Below are positions 32,198-39,195 of a stretch of 39,195 bases of DNA, piece by piece (position 1 is the stretch's first letter; each line of letters starts with the position of its first letter). A program made the translations under genes and the position numbers. The DNA comes from a virus. The stretch covers positions 1 through 39,195 of the IMG/VR virus record IMGVR_UViG_3300043449_002306. One strand, 5' to 3'. The notes under the pieces were generated by a model, which saw only the letters and a list, made by a program, of their open reading frames with translations, made no database searches and had not been told where the DNA came from.

Positions 32198-33961
32198 ATG
32201 GCATTTAAATTTAAAGCCAAGGAGATTCTTGGAGCAACAGGCACATTTTCTGAAAGACTTACTGTTTCTGGAGTAAGCGTTCTCACCGGTATTAATATCA
32301 ATACCGGATCTTTTGTTACCACGGGTCAGACCGGCTCATTTTTAACTACATCTTCTAATGTAGTATATGCCACTGGCAATCAAACAATTAGTGGAATCAA
32401 AACATTTTCAAACCAAACAAATGTTTCAGGAATTAAATTCAATATATTATCTGGATCAGCTATTCCCCCAACTTTCCAAGAAGGTTTTACTTGGTATGAT
32501 GATGATTCAAAATCTTTAAGTTATTATAATGATGATCAAATTCAAGTCAGAGTAGGACAAGAGCAATTAGTAAGAGGGACAAATAGTCTTTCTACCACTT
32601 TAACAAAAGGACAAGTTGTTTATATAACTGGCGCAGGTGGCTTAGATAAATTTCCGGGTTTTCAATTAAGTATTGCTAGCACTGAAATGGGTTCAGCTAG
32701 AACAATTGGTGTTGTTGCTAATGACATTGGAGTTAACGAAAAGGGTTATGTAATTTCATTTGGTAGATTAGAAGGAATTGATACCACCGCTTATAATGTC
32801 GGAGATACTCTTTATCTTTCTTCAGCTGTAAGCGGAGGTTTTACTGGAGTTAAACCTCAAGCTCCAATTCACATGGTTAGAGTTGGTACGGTTTTAAAAC
32901 AAGGAAATTCTGCAAATGGAGTTATCTTTGTAACTGTTCAAAATGGTTTTGAATTAGATGAATTACATGATGTAAGAATTACTAATCCTCAAAATAGCGA
33001 AGCAATATTATGGAATTCAACAAGTGGAGTTTGGACAAATAGACAAATAAATACTGGAGATATAAGTGGAGCATCAAATTTTATAACCACCAGCCAAACG
33101 GGAGTATTCGTAACGACAGGTCAGACTGGAGCCTTTGCATCTGCCGCTAACCTTGCTTCGACTGGCTCTAACCTCCAGACGCAGATTACTTCTTTGAGCG
33201 GAACGTTAACGGATAACTATGTTACCATCAATACAAATCAAACCATTATTGCAAATAAAACTTTTTCTGCTCAAAGTTTTATTGTAAAAGATTCTCCATC
33301 TGAGACTAATGTTTTTGATTTCGTTGCTGATGATTATTTTTATTTAAGAAGCTTTGGCGGTATTGCTGAAATAGGCTTTAATTCTCCCGTTGGTTCTTAT
33401 GTAACTGGTTTTCAAAATATTTATGCTACTAATATTTACGAAAATGGTTATTCAGTAATAACAACTAATGATACTGGAAGATTCAATACTTTAAATGTAA
33501 CAGGATTAGATTTAAGTGGCAAAATTTTTATAAGTGGAATTAATGGAACAACTGTTACAACGAATGGACAAACCATTTTAATAAGCAGCTCTGGAGGAAG
33601 CAGTTCTCCTTCTTCATCTGGAACAACTCTTCCAATTATATTTAAAACAGTTAATTTAACATCTGGATTAGACAATTCTTTTATACAATTTCCTAGTAAT
33701 TTTGGCTCAGTTCCAACTGTTTTAGCTAATATAATTAATGATATTGGAGATCCATTTTTAGGATTTAATATATCTGGAATTTCTATAAGTGGATTTAATT
33801 TATCAACATCAACACAAATACCTAATAATAATTATAAATTAAGTTATTTAGCCACTACTGGAGATGGATTTTTAACTGTTGGAACAACAACTGGTGCCCT
33901 TTATGGTCAAATGTTGGTGCAGGTTCTGGTATATTTAGCGGAACTGATGGTAACTTTTTAA
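32198..33961 (+). CDS. Modular fibre protein, upstream part of a frameshifted gene
   Basis: This 587-residue frame combines modules seen in the other fibres: SGVSVLTG, ATGNQTISGIKTF, a globular part (about 110-255) with VRGTNSLSTTLTKGQVVYITGAGG, a DVRITNPQNSEAILWNSTSGVW segment matching the 27746 fibre, NIYATNIYENGYSVITTNDTG as in 29804, and an H-type-lectin-like region near 490-560. The last residues after TTGALYGQ are out of character. Near 33910 the reading frame changes, and the expected continuation (NVGAGSGIFSG) lies in the -1 frame and joins the next entry. It therefore represents about 80% of one gene spanning 32198-34389. Confidence 0.75.
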   Translation: MAFKFKAKEILGATGTFSERLTVSGVSVLTGININTGSFVTTGQTGSFLTTSSNVVYATGNQTISGIKTFSNQTNVSGIKFNILSGSAIPPTFQEGFTWYDDDSKSLSYYNDDQIQVRVGQEQLVRGTNSLSTTLTKGQVVYITGAGGLDKFPGFQLSIASTEMGSARTIGVVANDIGVNEKGYVISFGRLEGIDTTAYNVGDTLYLSSAVSGGFTGVKPQAPIHMVRVGTVLKQGNSANGVIFVTVQNGFELDELHDVRITNPQNSEAILWNSTSGVWTNRQINTGDISGASNFITTSQTGVFVTTGQTGAFASAANLASTGSNLQTQITSLSGTLTDNYVTINTNQTIIANKTFSAQSFIVKDSPSETNVFDFVADDYFYLRSFGGIAEIGFNSPVGSYVTGFQNIYATNIYENGYSVITTNDTGRFNTLNVTGLDLSGKIFISGINGTTVTTNGQTILISSSGGSSSPSSSGTTLPIIFKTVNLTSGLDNSFIQFPSNFGSVPTVLANIINDIGDPFLGFNISGISISGFNLSTSTQIPNNNYKLSYLATTGDGFLTVGTTTGALYGQMLVQVLVYLAELMVTF

Positions 33962-33972
33962 ATTTTAAAACT

Positions 33973-34389
33973 TTGGTTCCTGGAAATGGCATTACTATTA
34001 GTGGTAATGCAGCCAATAATAGTTTAACTATTTCCTCAACTGGTTCTTCCAGCAGTGCTATTAGCAATTTTAGCAAAGGTGGAGGAATGTATTCTGTAGA
34101 CGGAATTCCGCCGGGTAATTACGTTTTTCCAGTTTGGAGAGCCCATGATAATTGTACAATAACTGGAATTCATGGCTACAGAATTGGAGGAACAAGTGCT
34201 ACAGTAAATGTAACTAAGAATAACGTTAGATTATTTGGCTCTCATTTAAGCTTAAGTTCAACCGGGTCTTGGATATCTAGTTCATTAATTTCAAGTGGTG
34301 TAGTTAAAGGAGATGACATTGAAATTGAAATAGTTACAGTTTCAGGATTTCCAACTGGAATATCTATACAAGTAGATTTTAGTCCATAA
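33973..34389 (+). CDS. Downstream part of the frameshifted fibre (beta-sandwich C-terminus)
   Basis: The real frame opens upstream, near 33910, reading NVGAGSGIFSGTDGNFLNFK before LVPGNGITISG, a continuous typical fibre segment. The TTG at 33973 is only the first formal start, and an ATG at 34087 could serve if the piece is expressed alone. The last 100 residues (GNYVFPVWRAHDNCTITGIHGYRIGG, then DDIEIEIVTVSGFPTGISIQVDF) match a small beta-rich virion domain common in phages, sometimes found as a separate protein. One extra A in CAAATG near 33908-33912 would fuse it to the upstream frame. Confidence 0.65.
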   Translation: MVPGNGITISGNAANNSLTISSTGSSSSAISNFSKGGGMYSVDGIPPGNYVFPVWRAHDNCTITGIHGYRIGGTSATVNVTKNNVRLFGSHLSLSSTGSWISSSLISSGVVKGDDIEIEIVTVSGFPTGISIQVDFSP

Positions 34390-34393
34390 TTTT

Positions 34394-35041
34394 ATGCCAA
34401 CTAGATTTTATTTTTCATCTGATCAAACAATTAATTATCTAACTCCTCCTTTTTCTGGAGCTTGGAGTGGTACTTCTCAAGCAACTAGATATAAAATGTT
34501 TACAGAAAAAAGAAATTCTCCAATAACAACTGGAGCTACAATAGATTTAATTAATACGGCAAATGGAAAATATTTAGACAGACAATATATTAGTCAGCCT
34601 CTTGCAAGAGAGCAAGTGATAAGCGGAGTTTGCACTGGTTATTTAATGGTAAGAGAATTTAATACAACTGATAACGTTGATAGAATATGTTGTGCAATGA
34701 GATTAATAAATAATACCGGCGGTACAAAAGCAATTATTATACCGTTCAATGCATATGGTACAACTGCTGAGTTTGTAAATAGCACAACTCATAGAAATAA
34801 ACAGATTATAAGCAATCAATCTTTAACAACTGCAACTGGATCAGTTGGAGATAGATTAGTTTTAGAGTTGGGATACACAAATACTCAGGGAGCAACAAGT
34901 CCACAAGCTTCTGCAAAATGGGGAGAATCTGGGACGGATTTACCTTTAAATGAAACCCAAACAACTGATGGAGCGGGTTGGTTTGATATAACTCCAAACT
35001 TAGTTTTTAGCAAAGGCATAATACAAAACATTTTTACATAA
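34394..35041 (+). CDS. Beta-rich virion surface protein
   Basis: This 215-residue protein resembles a common small phage structural family. It starts TRFYFSSDQTINYLTPPFSGAWSG, has an RQYISQPL segment with VISGVCTGYLMVREFN, and ends with VGDRLVLELGYTNTQGA and a LPLNETQTTDGAGWFDI stretch. Such proteins look like jelly-roll domains on fibres or the head surface. It follows the broken fibre by 4 nt and has no Shine-Dalgarno sequence, so translation is probably coupled. No catalytic motif is seen; the role as a fibre tip or decoration protein is inferred. Confidence 0.65.
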   Translation: MPTRFYFSSDQTINYLTPPFSGAWSGTSQATRYKMFTEKRNSPITTGATIDLINTANGKYLDRQYISQPLAREQVISGVCTGYLMVREFNTTDNVDRICCAMRLINNTGGTKAIIIPFNAYGTTAEFVNSTTHRNKQIISNQSLTTATGSVGDRLVLELGYTNTQGATSPQASAKWGESGTDLPLNETQTTDGAGWFDITPNLVFSKGIIQNIFT

Positions 35042-35042
35042 T

Positions 35043-35450
35043 ATGTCAATACCAATTAAATCAGATACAATTATTGTACAAAATCTTTCTGGAACAAATA
35101 TTTTCGCAGATTATGTAGATGTTGTTCATACCCCTGGGAGTCCGGGAGTAGATTTTCAAATAACTCCAACTAATTTTCGCGTAACAGATGATACAATTAG
35201 TTATGGAATTACTTTAACAAATTTGTCTCCATCTCCAGGAACTTTAGTTTTTAATATTGCTGGCCCTTTTGCGTCTATTAATTTAGCTAATGGACAAATT
35301 TCTGGACAAAACATATATCAAAGCGGTTCTAGAGTAATTGATGAAAGTCAAACTGGTTTATTTTATCCAGCTTCTAATCCCAGTGGTTTTACTACTGGAG
35401 GAGGCGGTGCCGGAATTGCAAATATATATGAGATAAGGTTTTTTACATAA
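35043..35450 (+). CDS. Small fibre-like protein
   Basis: This 135-residue protein is rich in beta-strand and in S/T-G turns. It contains VQNLSGTNIFADYVDVVHTPG, a central VTDDTISYGITLTNLSPSPGT that may be one beta-sandwich, then SGQNIYQSGSRVIDESQTGLFYPASNPSGF, a phrase close to fibre linker modules elsewhere in this island. It ends in a glycine run and IYEIRFFT. It starts one base after the previous stop. It is probably a short fibre or adaptor; there is no specific assignment. Confidence 0.6.
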   Translation: MSIPIKSDTIIVQNLSGTNIFADYVDVVHTPGSPGVDFQITPTNFRVTDDTISYGITLTNLSPSPGTLVFNIAGPFASINLANGQISGQNIYQSGSRVIDESQTGLFYPASNPSGFTTGGGGAGIANIYEIRFFT

Positions 35451-35468
35451 TTAAAATATAATAAATAT

Positions 35469-35849
35469 ATGGCATACTCATTAATTAATTTAAGCGCGAG
35501 TCCTGACGGCTCGCCAATTCAAATAACTACCACTGGTTTTACAAATTTAACTGGTGGAGCAGCAGTTAATTTACAAACTGGCCAAACTATTCATAGTGGT
35601 GTTGCTGGAACTTCTCAATATGATGAAGTTTTTCTATATGCTACAAATAGAGCAAATTCTGGAGTTTATTTGATGCTTCAATGGGGAGCAGTCATTTCTG
35701 GAGATTCAATACAAACAACTGTTCCGCCTAATGATGGCTTGACATTAGTTTCCCCTGGTTTAGTTATTAATAGCGGCTCAATTTTAAGAGCTTATGCAAG
35801 TGCCGCAAATCATATTTCTATTCAAGGATATGTTCAAAGAGGTCCATAA
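35469..35849 (+). CDS. Small conserved-type virion protein
   Basis: This 126-residue protein matches a recurring small phage protein pattern: a GQTIHSGVAGTSQYDEVFLYATNR strand-rich segment, then VYLMLQWGAVISGD, DGLTLVSPGLVINSGSILRAYASAANHISIQGYV. The layout is an all-beta single domain, found near tail or fibre genes in many phages but without known function. A TATAATAAATA string lies just before the ATG; it may be a weak promoter or a degenerate form of the late motif. Its stop overlaps the next start (TAATG). Confidence 0.65.
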   Translation: MAYSLINLSASPDGSPIQITTTGFTNLTGGAAVNLQTGQTIHSGVAGTSQYDEVFLYATNRANSGVYLMLQWGAVISGDSIQTTVPPNDGLTLVSPGLVINSGSILRAYASAANHISIQGYVQRGP

Positions 35850-36709
35850 TGTTAATAACTGAAAATCAAAGAGGTTTTAATAGAAGAAATTTTCCAAGAT
35901 CTAGATTTGGAAATATAGATCAACAAGTCATAAATTGGAGAAAAAGAGCCATAGGATTTGGTTCTGCGCATATTTCTACAACTACAATGAAAGCAACCGA
36001 TTTCTTGTATAAAGAAATGAAAAAAACGGGGCTTTTATTTAAAATGAAATCTGTTGTTGGATTTTGTCCTTGTAATTTAATTGCTGCGACTACTCCAATT
36101 TATTATACTCATGGAAATGCACCTTGGACAAATACATCTTTTACTGATTCAGATTTGAATATACATGGATTAAAAGGCGATGGAACTACAAAACATTTAA
36201 ATACTGGACTTAATCCAACAACAATGTATACAAGCGATAATAGCGCAGGAATTACTTTGTATGCTACGGAATCAACTGACGGAGAACATAGAGATTTTGG
36301 TTGTGATACAGCGGGTTCTTATAACCCAGCAATGATGGCTTATGTAACTTATCTTGGTACTGCATATTGGGATGCATATAATTTTAATACAGGTAGAGTA
36401 AGTGCTGCAAACTCTGTTTATACTGGATACATATCTTTTAATAGAGCATCAGCAAGTTCTCAAACAATTCATAGATTTAATTCAAGACTCTCTCATTCTT
36501 TACTTGCTAGTGGAACTGGTGCGCCGGGTACAAGACCAAATCTAGTTCTATATTGTTTTGCAGGAAATGAGTCAGGAACAACCACTCTTCGCTCTGCAAA
36601 AAGATTTAGCTTTGCTGCTGTTCACGAAGGCTTGACTGAAGATGAATCTAGAACTTTTTCTTGGATAATTCAAAATTATAGAGTAAAACTTGGCGGCGGC
36701 TTCATTTAA
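35849..36709 (+). CDS. Putative fibre-tip protein, lectin/LamG-like
   Basis: A basic N-terminal region (1-75) of this 286-residue protein is followed by a beta-sandwich. The segment LNIHGLKGDGTTKHLNTGLNP, the strand with AGITLYATES, and the closing LTEDESRTFSWIIQNYRVKLGG are typical of LamG/concanavalin-like domains at phage fibre tips. In such proteins the sandwich binds glycans or displays variable loops. Its start overlaps the stop of the preceding gene, and it ends just before the promoter motif of the connector unit. The family placement is by pattern. Confidence 0.65.
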   Translation: MLITENQRGFNRRNFPRSRFGNIDQQVINWRKRAIGFGSAHISTTTMKATDFLYKEMKKTGLLFKMKSVVGFCPCNLIAATTPIYYTHGNAPWTNTSFTDSDLNIHGLKGDGTTKHLNTGLNPTTMYTSDNSAGITLYATESTDGEHRDFGCDTAGSYNPAMMAYVTYLGTAYWDAYNFNTGRVSAANSVYTGYISFNRASASSQTIHRFNSRLSHSLLASGTGAPGTRPNLVLYCFAGNESGTTTLRSAKRFSFAAVHEGLTEDESRTFSWIIQNYRVKLGGGFI

Positions 36710-36710
36710 T

Positions 36711-36727
36711 AAGTGTAATTATAAATA
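36711..36727 (+). promoter_or_regulatory. Putative late promoter motif, connector unit
   Basis: AAGTGTAATTATAAATA has GTGTA at 36713, 16 nt before the ATG at 36729. It is the copy closest to the consensus and also contains TATAAATA, the T4 late promoter word. Confidence 0.6.
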
Positions 36728-36728
36728 T

Positions 36729-37238
36729 ATGAAAGTTGTTGATATTGCCAACGAGATTTATCTTGAAAATGCCCAGCCATCTGACACAAGCATTCCTGCC
36801 ATTGCTTTTTGGATTAGGTCAAATATTGGCAAATTAAATAATTTAATTTATACAAATTACTCAATTAATCAAACAAATTTAGAAATAGTTGATTCTTCTG
36901 GTAATGAAGTTGATATTTTAGCCGCCGCAATAATAAAAACGATGTATAAAGTCTACAGAGTTGAACTTGATATAAGGGGAATATTGGCGGGCATAGGGGT
37001 TGATTCGGTTCTTGAAGCAAGAGATCAAGATTTTTCAGTTAAAAAAATAAATAAAAGTGAATTATTAAAAACAATGACGGCTTTCAAAAAAGATTCACTC
37101 AAAGAACTTCACGATTTGGTTCATAACTATAGAAGTTACAATGGGTCACCTTCTCAAGTTGCTGGAGATGACACTGTTGTTGGTTATTATGCTGGTATAA
37201 CTTCTCAATATGTAAGATCAAATGTTGGCGGAACTTAA
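36729..37238 (+). CDS. Putative head-tail adaptor protein
   Basis: The start at 36729 (MKVVDIANEIYLEN) is chosen because it directly follows the promoter motif; an upstream ATG at 36690 would overlap the previous gene and read through the motif. The 169-residue protein is mostly helical: IPAIAFWIRSNIGKLNNLIY, then DILAAAIIKTMYKVYRVELDI and SELLKTMTAFKKDSLKELHDLVHNYR, ending with PSQVAGDDTVVGYYAG. This helical-bundle layout is shared by head-tail adaptors that bind the portal bottom. It opens a four-gene connector block. The assignment is moderate. Confidence 0.6.
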   Translation: MKVVDIANEIYLENAQPSDTSIPAIAFWIRSNIGKLNNLIYTNYSINQTNLEIVDSSGNEVDILAAAIIKTMYKVYRVELDIRGILAGIGVDSVLEARDQDFSVKKINKSELLKTMTAFKKDSLKELHDLVHNYRSYNGSPSQVAGDDTVVGYYAGITSQYVRSNVGGT

Positions 37239-37250
37239 TGAAAAATACTT

Positions 37251-37709
37251 ATGCCAAGTTTAGTTTCAAATTCAGAAAAGCAGATCCTTACAGGTTTGTA
37301 TGGAGACACATTTGATACTTTCTCTCGCAACATAGTTATTTTTAAAGAACCAATAAAAGAAGAATTAATAACTGGTCCATCTAACCCAGGACTTTTTGGT
37401 TTTGGAGACGGTCAAGTTCAAAAAGAATATACTTACATTCCTGTAAGCGGTGTTTACCCAGCCATTGTTCGATATATAAACTTCAAAGGCAACATAGCCA
37501 GCAAAGAACTTATTGAAGAAACAAACGCTTTCATGCAATTTGGTGAAGTAACAATAAAAGTAAAACCAGATTGTCATCAATTTATTCAAAATGGAAAAAC
37601 AGAAAAATTTTATTTTGATGATAAAGATTTTTATTTTGATGGAGATGCAAAGGCTATGCCTTTTCTTGGCGCTCTTTACTATATTTACCAATTAAAAACA
37701 AAATCATAA
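37251..37709 (+). CDS. Putative head closure/neck protein
   Basis: This 152-residue, beta-rich protein has YGDTFDTFSRNIVIFKEPIKEELI, a central YTYIPVSGVYPAIVRYINF strand pair, and GEVTIKVKPDCHQFIQNG followed by FYFDDKDFYFDGDA. Size and fold type resemble head-closure (stopper) proteins that follow the adaptor in phage operons. It starts 12 nt after the adaptor stop and ends 1 nt before the next ATG. The functional name rests on order and structure pattern only. Confidence 0.5.
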   Translation: MPSLVSNSEKQILTGLYGDTFDTFSRNIVIFKEPIKEELITGPSNPGLFGFGDGQVQKEYTYIPVSGVYPAIVRYINFKGNIASKELIEETNAFMQFGEVTIKVKPDCHQFIQNGKTEKFYFDDKDFYFDGDAKAMPFLGALYYIYQLKTKS

Positions 37710-37710
37710 A

Positions 37711-38328
37711 ATGTCAAATGTTTCATTTAAAGTTAATTATTTAGAATTAGGAAAAATTTTTGAACAAAAAATGGATTCTGATTCTAGAATTGCAAACATG
37801 GTGGACGACCATATTAAAAGGGCTTTTGAAAAAAATAAAAATTTATTAATTTCAGAGTTTAATAATCATAAAATTACTGTTGAATTAAAAAATGGACCGG
37901 GAGCTTCAAATATAAGTAACACGTTGGGAGGATATGGTAATTTGTTTTCGTTTTTAGGATTTTTTCAATCAAGAAATCCAATAGAAGAATTAGAAAATTT
38001 ATTATCGACAATGTCTATAAGAAAAACTACCAGAAAAGGTAAAACTTTTTATTATAGAATAAATTTGCCAACAAAATCTCAAATATCTGATGCGACAAAA
38101 ATGAATTGGGGATCTGGTTCAAGTTGGGCTTATGCTGTAGAAAATGGAGATTTTAATGGAGACGCAAATTTATCTCATTATATTTATAAAACTTGGATAA
38201 AAGGTAGATCAAAGATGGGTTTACAAGCAAAAGGAAATATTTCAGAAAAAGATTTTTCTCCAACGCCATATCTTACGCCCATGTTTGAAAGTTTTAGAAA
38301 TAGAATGATTGCAAATATAAAAGTGTAA
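37711..38328 (+). CDS. Putative neck/tail-completion protein (gp10-like)
   Basis: This 205-residue protein begins with a helical part (FEQKMDSDSRIANMVDDHIKRAFEKN). A KITVELKNGPGASN segment and a basic beta-rich half follow (IRKTTRKGKTFYYRINLP, then WGSGSSWAYAVENGDF and FSPTPYLTPMFESFRNRMIANIKV). The end, P-LTPMFES-RNRM, recalls neck proteins of the HK97 gp10 type. It lies third in the connector block. Its final GTG TAA codons are also the core of the next promoter motif. Confidence 0.5.
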   Translation: MSNVSFKVNYLELGKIFEQKMDSDSRIANMVDDHIKRAFEKNKNLLISEFNNHKITVELKNGPGASNISNTLGGYGNLFSFLGFFQSRNPIEELENLLSTMSIRKTTRKGKTFYYRINLPTKSQISDATKMNWGSGSSWAYAVENGDFNGDANLSHYIYKTWIKGRSKMGLQAKGNISEKDFSPTPYLTPMFESFRNRMIANIKV

Positions 38329-38336
38329 ATAATTAT
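38321..38336 (+). promoter_or_regulatory. Putative late promoter motif overlapping a stop codon
   Basis: AAGTGTAAATAATTAT has GTGTA at 38323, 15 nt before the ATG at 38338. The motif doubles as the last Val codon and TAA stop of the preceding gene. Confidence 0.5.
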
Positions 38337-38337
38337 A

Positions 38338-39171
38338 ATGCGTCCACAATTAGATAATAAAATAATAAGCAGCTTCCTTTTGTATATCGATAATCGAATT
38401 CAACAAAGGGGAGAAGCCTTCTATAACACAAACGGATTATTTTATCCAACTAATAGCAATATTAATGGTTTATATGCCTATACATGTCCATATAAGCAAT
38501 TATGTAATGATGTTTCAATACCAAACGTCACTGTAATGTCTGGCGTTTATTTAAATAATAATTATGTTTCAGTTGGCGAATCTGGTTTAGTGGCTATAAA
38601 TCATTATGATGGGGCTCTTTATTTTAATTCTGGACTCCCCAAAAACACTATTATAAGTGGTAATTTTGCAATTAAAGATTTTTCTATTTATTTATCTGAT
38701 CAGCCGGATTATAAATTATTATTTGAAACAAAGTATTATACAAATTCAAAATTTGGAAATCCTCCAAGAAGTGGATTACCTTTAGATGTAAAAACAGCCC
38801 CAGCTATATATTTAACAGTTAAAAATCAAGAAAATAAACCTCTTGTTTTCGCTGGGTTAGATGATAATACAATTCAATTAAGAGCAGTTGTTATAGCTGA
38901 AAATGCTTATCAAAAAATAGCTGTTTGCAATATTTTAAAAAATTTATTCATGCGTCCATTTAGACTGGTAGATTCCACTCCTTTTGATTATTTAGGTAAT
39001 ATGACGGGAGTTAATTATAATTATACTGGCTTATCTCATAGCGACATTTATAGACCATTAGTATTAAAAAGTAAAGTTTCTGAAATTAATTTAGAGGGTG
39101 AATTTCTAGATATGAAAAAGCAATTTGCTTTTGTTGACTTTGATATATCAACTTGGAATGGAAATATTTAA
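38338..39171 (+). CDS. Putative tail-completion/virion protein
   Basis: This 277-residue protein is not firmly recognised. It has a helical start (DNKIISSFLLYIDNRIQQRG), a beta-rich middle with SGVYLNNNYVSVGESGLVAIN and NTIISGNFAIKDFSIYLSD, and a last third containing AIYLTVKNQENKPLVFAGLDDNTIQLRAVVIAENAYQKIAVCNIL. That last part looks like an alpha/beta ring protein of the tail-terminator kind. It is last in the connector block, where a tail terminator or completion protein is usual. After its stop, 39172-39195 is AT-rich with no visible gene. Confidence 0.5.
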   Translation: MRPQLDNKIISSFLLYIDNRIQQRGEAFYNTNGLFYPTNSNINGLYAYTCPYKQLCNDVSIPNVTVMSGVYLNNNYVSVGESGLVAINHYDGALYFNSGLPKNTIISGNFAIKDFSIYLSDQPDYKLLFETKYYTNSKFGNPPRSGLPLDVKTAPAIYLTVKNQENKPLVFAGLDDNTIQLRAVVIAENAYQKIAVCNILKNLFMRPFRLVDSTPFDYLGNMTGVNYNYTGLSHSDIYRPLVLKSKVSEINLEGEFLDMKKQFAFVDFDISTWNGNI

Positions 39172-39195
39172 AAAAAGGATATTTTTTCACATAAC

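Noticed and set aside
33900-33915. Programmed -1 ribosomal frameshift in the fibre
   Set aside because: No canonical XXXYYYZ slippery heptamer is present at the junction, and the gene is not a tape-measure chaperone pair. A one-base deletion or sequence error is simpler.
20275-36709. Diversity-generating retroelement acting on fibre tips
   Set aside because: No reverse transcriptase, accessory gene or template/variable repeat pair is seen in this window.
36711-36727. T4-type late promoter TATAAATA as the explanation of all upstream motifs
   Set aside because: TATAAATA is clear only in this copy, and it abuts the ATG, which would place the transcription start inside the gene. The invariant part across copies is GTGTA.
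36690-36728. Longer start for the adaptor gene
   Set aside because: It would overlap the end of the previous gene and translate through the promoter motif; the ATG at 36729 fits the other units.
37365-37691. 108-residue minus-strand open frame
   Set aside because: It is fully antisense to a well-supported connector gene and shows low-complexity hydrophobic composition.
159-39171. Recoded TAG or TGA stop codons
   Set aside because: All major genes are full length under the standard bacterial code and no in-frame stop needs to be read through, so only the lack of TAG stops is reported.

Overview
The window is a contiguous piece of a large, AT-rich, tailed double-stranded DNA phage (Caudoviricetes). 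It holds 34 calls, 33 of them on the + strand, packed almost without gaps. It covers the packaging, head, fibre and head-tail connector modules, with a short regulatory block at the left end. There are no tRNAs, integrase, replication genes or host genes. The PhoH-like ATPase, the divergent late-type sigma factor, the large terminase and the very large fibre content suggest a lytic phage with a big genome. The host cannot be named. Most starts lack a Shine-Dalgarno sequence, and 33 of 34 stops are TAA, with one TGA and no TAG.

Layout: (1) 159-905 PhoH ATPase, followed by the only minus-strand gene (892-1341). (2) 1396-6386 zinc-ribbon protein, sigma factor with an extra cysteine cluster, putative small terminase, C2H2-ERCC4 nuclease and large terminase. 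(3) 6437-11766 collagen-like fibre, portal and a small SG-rich protein. (4) 11796-16410 two large paralogous structural proteins. (5) 16444-19780 fused prohead protease/scaffold with a likely internal start, cement protein and major capsid protein, closed by a strong intrinsic terminator at 19814-19848. (6) 19890-36709 a small conserved protein and then a roughly 16.5 kb fibre/virion-surface island. It contains a 1254-residue fibre with YadA-like repeats, three tandem paralogues, more modular fibres, a fibre gene broken by a frameshift near 33910, and several small beta-rich virion proteins. (7) 36729-39171 putative head-tail adaptor, closure, neck and tail-completion proteins.

A recurrent motif, consensus about AGTGTAWTTATAWA, occurs 11 times, each time upstream of a gene at the head of a likely transcription unit. 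In seven cases the ATG lies only 14-18 nt downstream of the GTGTA, which implies leaderless or nearly leaderless mRNAs. In the other four it lies 36-51 nt downstream, and two of those have purine-rich Shine-Dalgarno-like sequences. I read this as the phage late promoter, plausibly read by the sigma-like protein at 1832-2512. Genes inside units mostly start within 10 nt of the previous stop, which suggests translational coupling. One motif copy (27388) lies in the loop of a perfect 13-bp inverted repeat that extends into the gene it drives.

The most notable points are the promoter system with its inverted-repeat variant, the ERCC4 nuclease inserted between terminase genes, fibre genes scattered among head genes, extensive duplication and shuffling of fibre modules, the frameshifted fibre, and a two-hairpin leader at 32148-32187.
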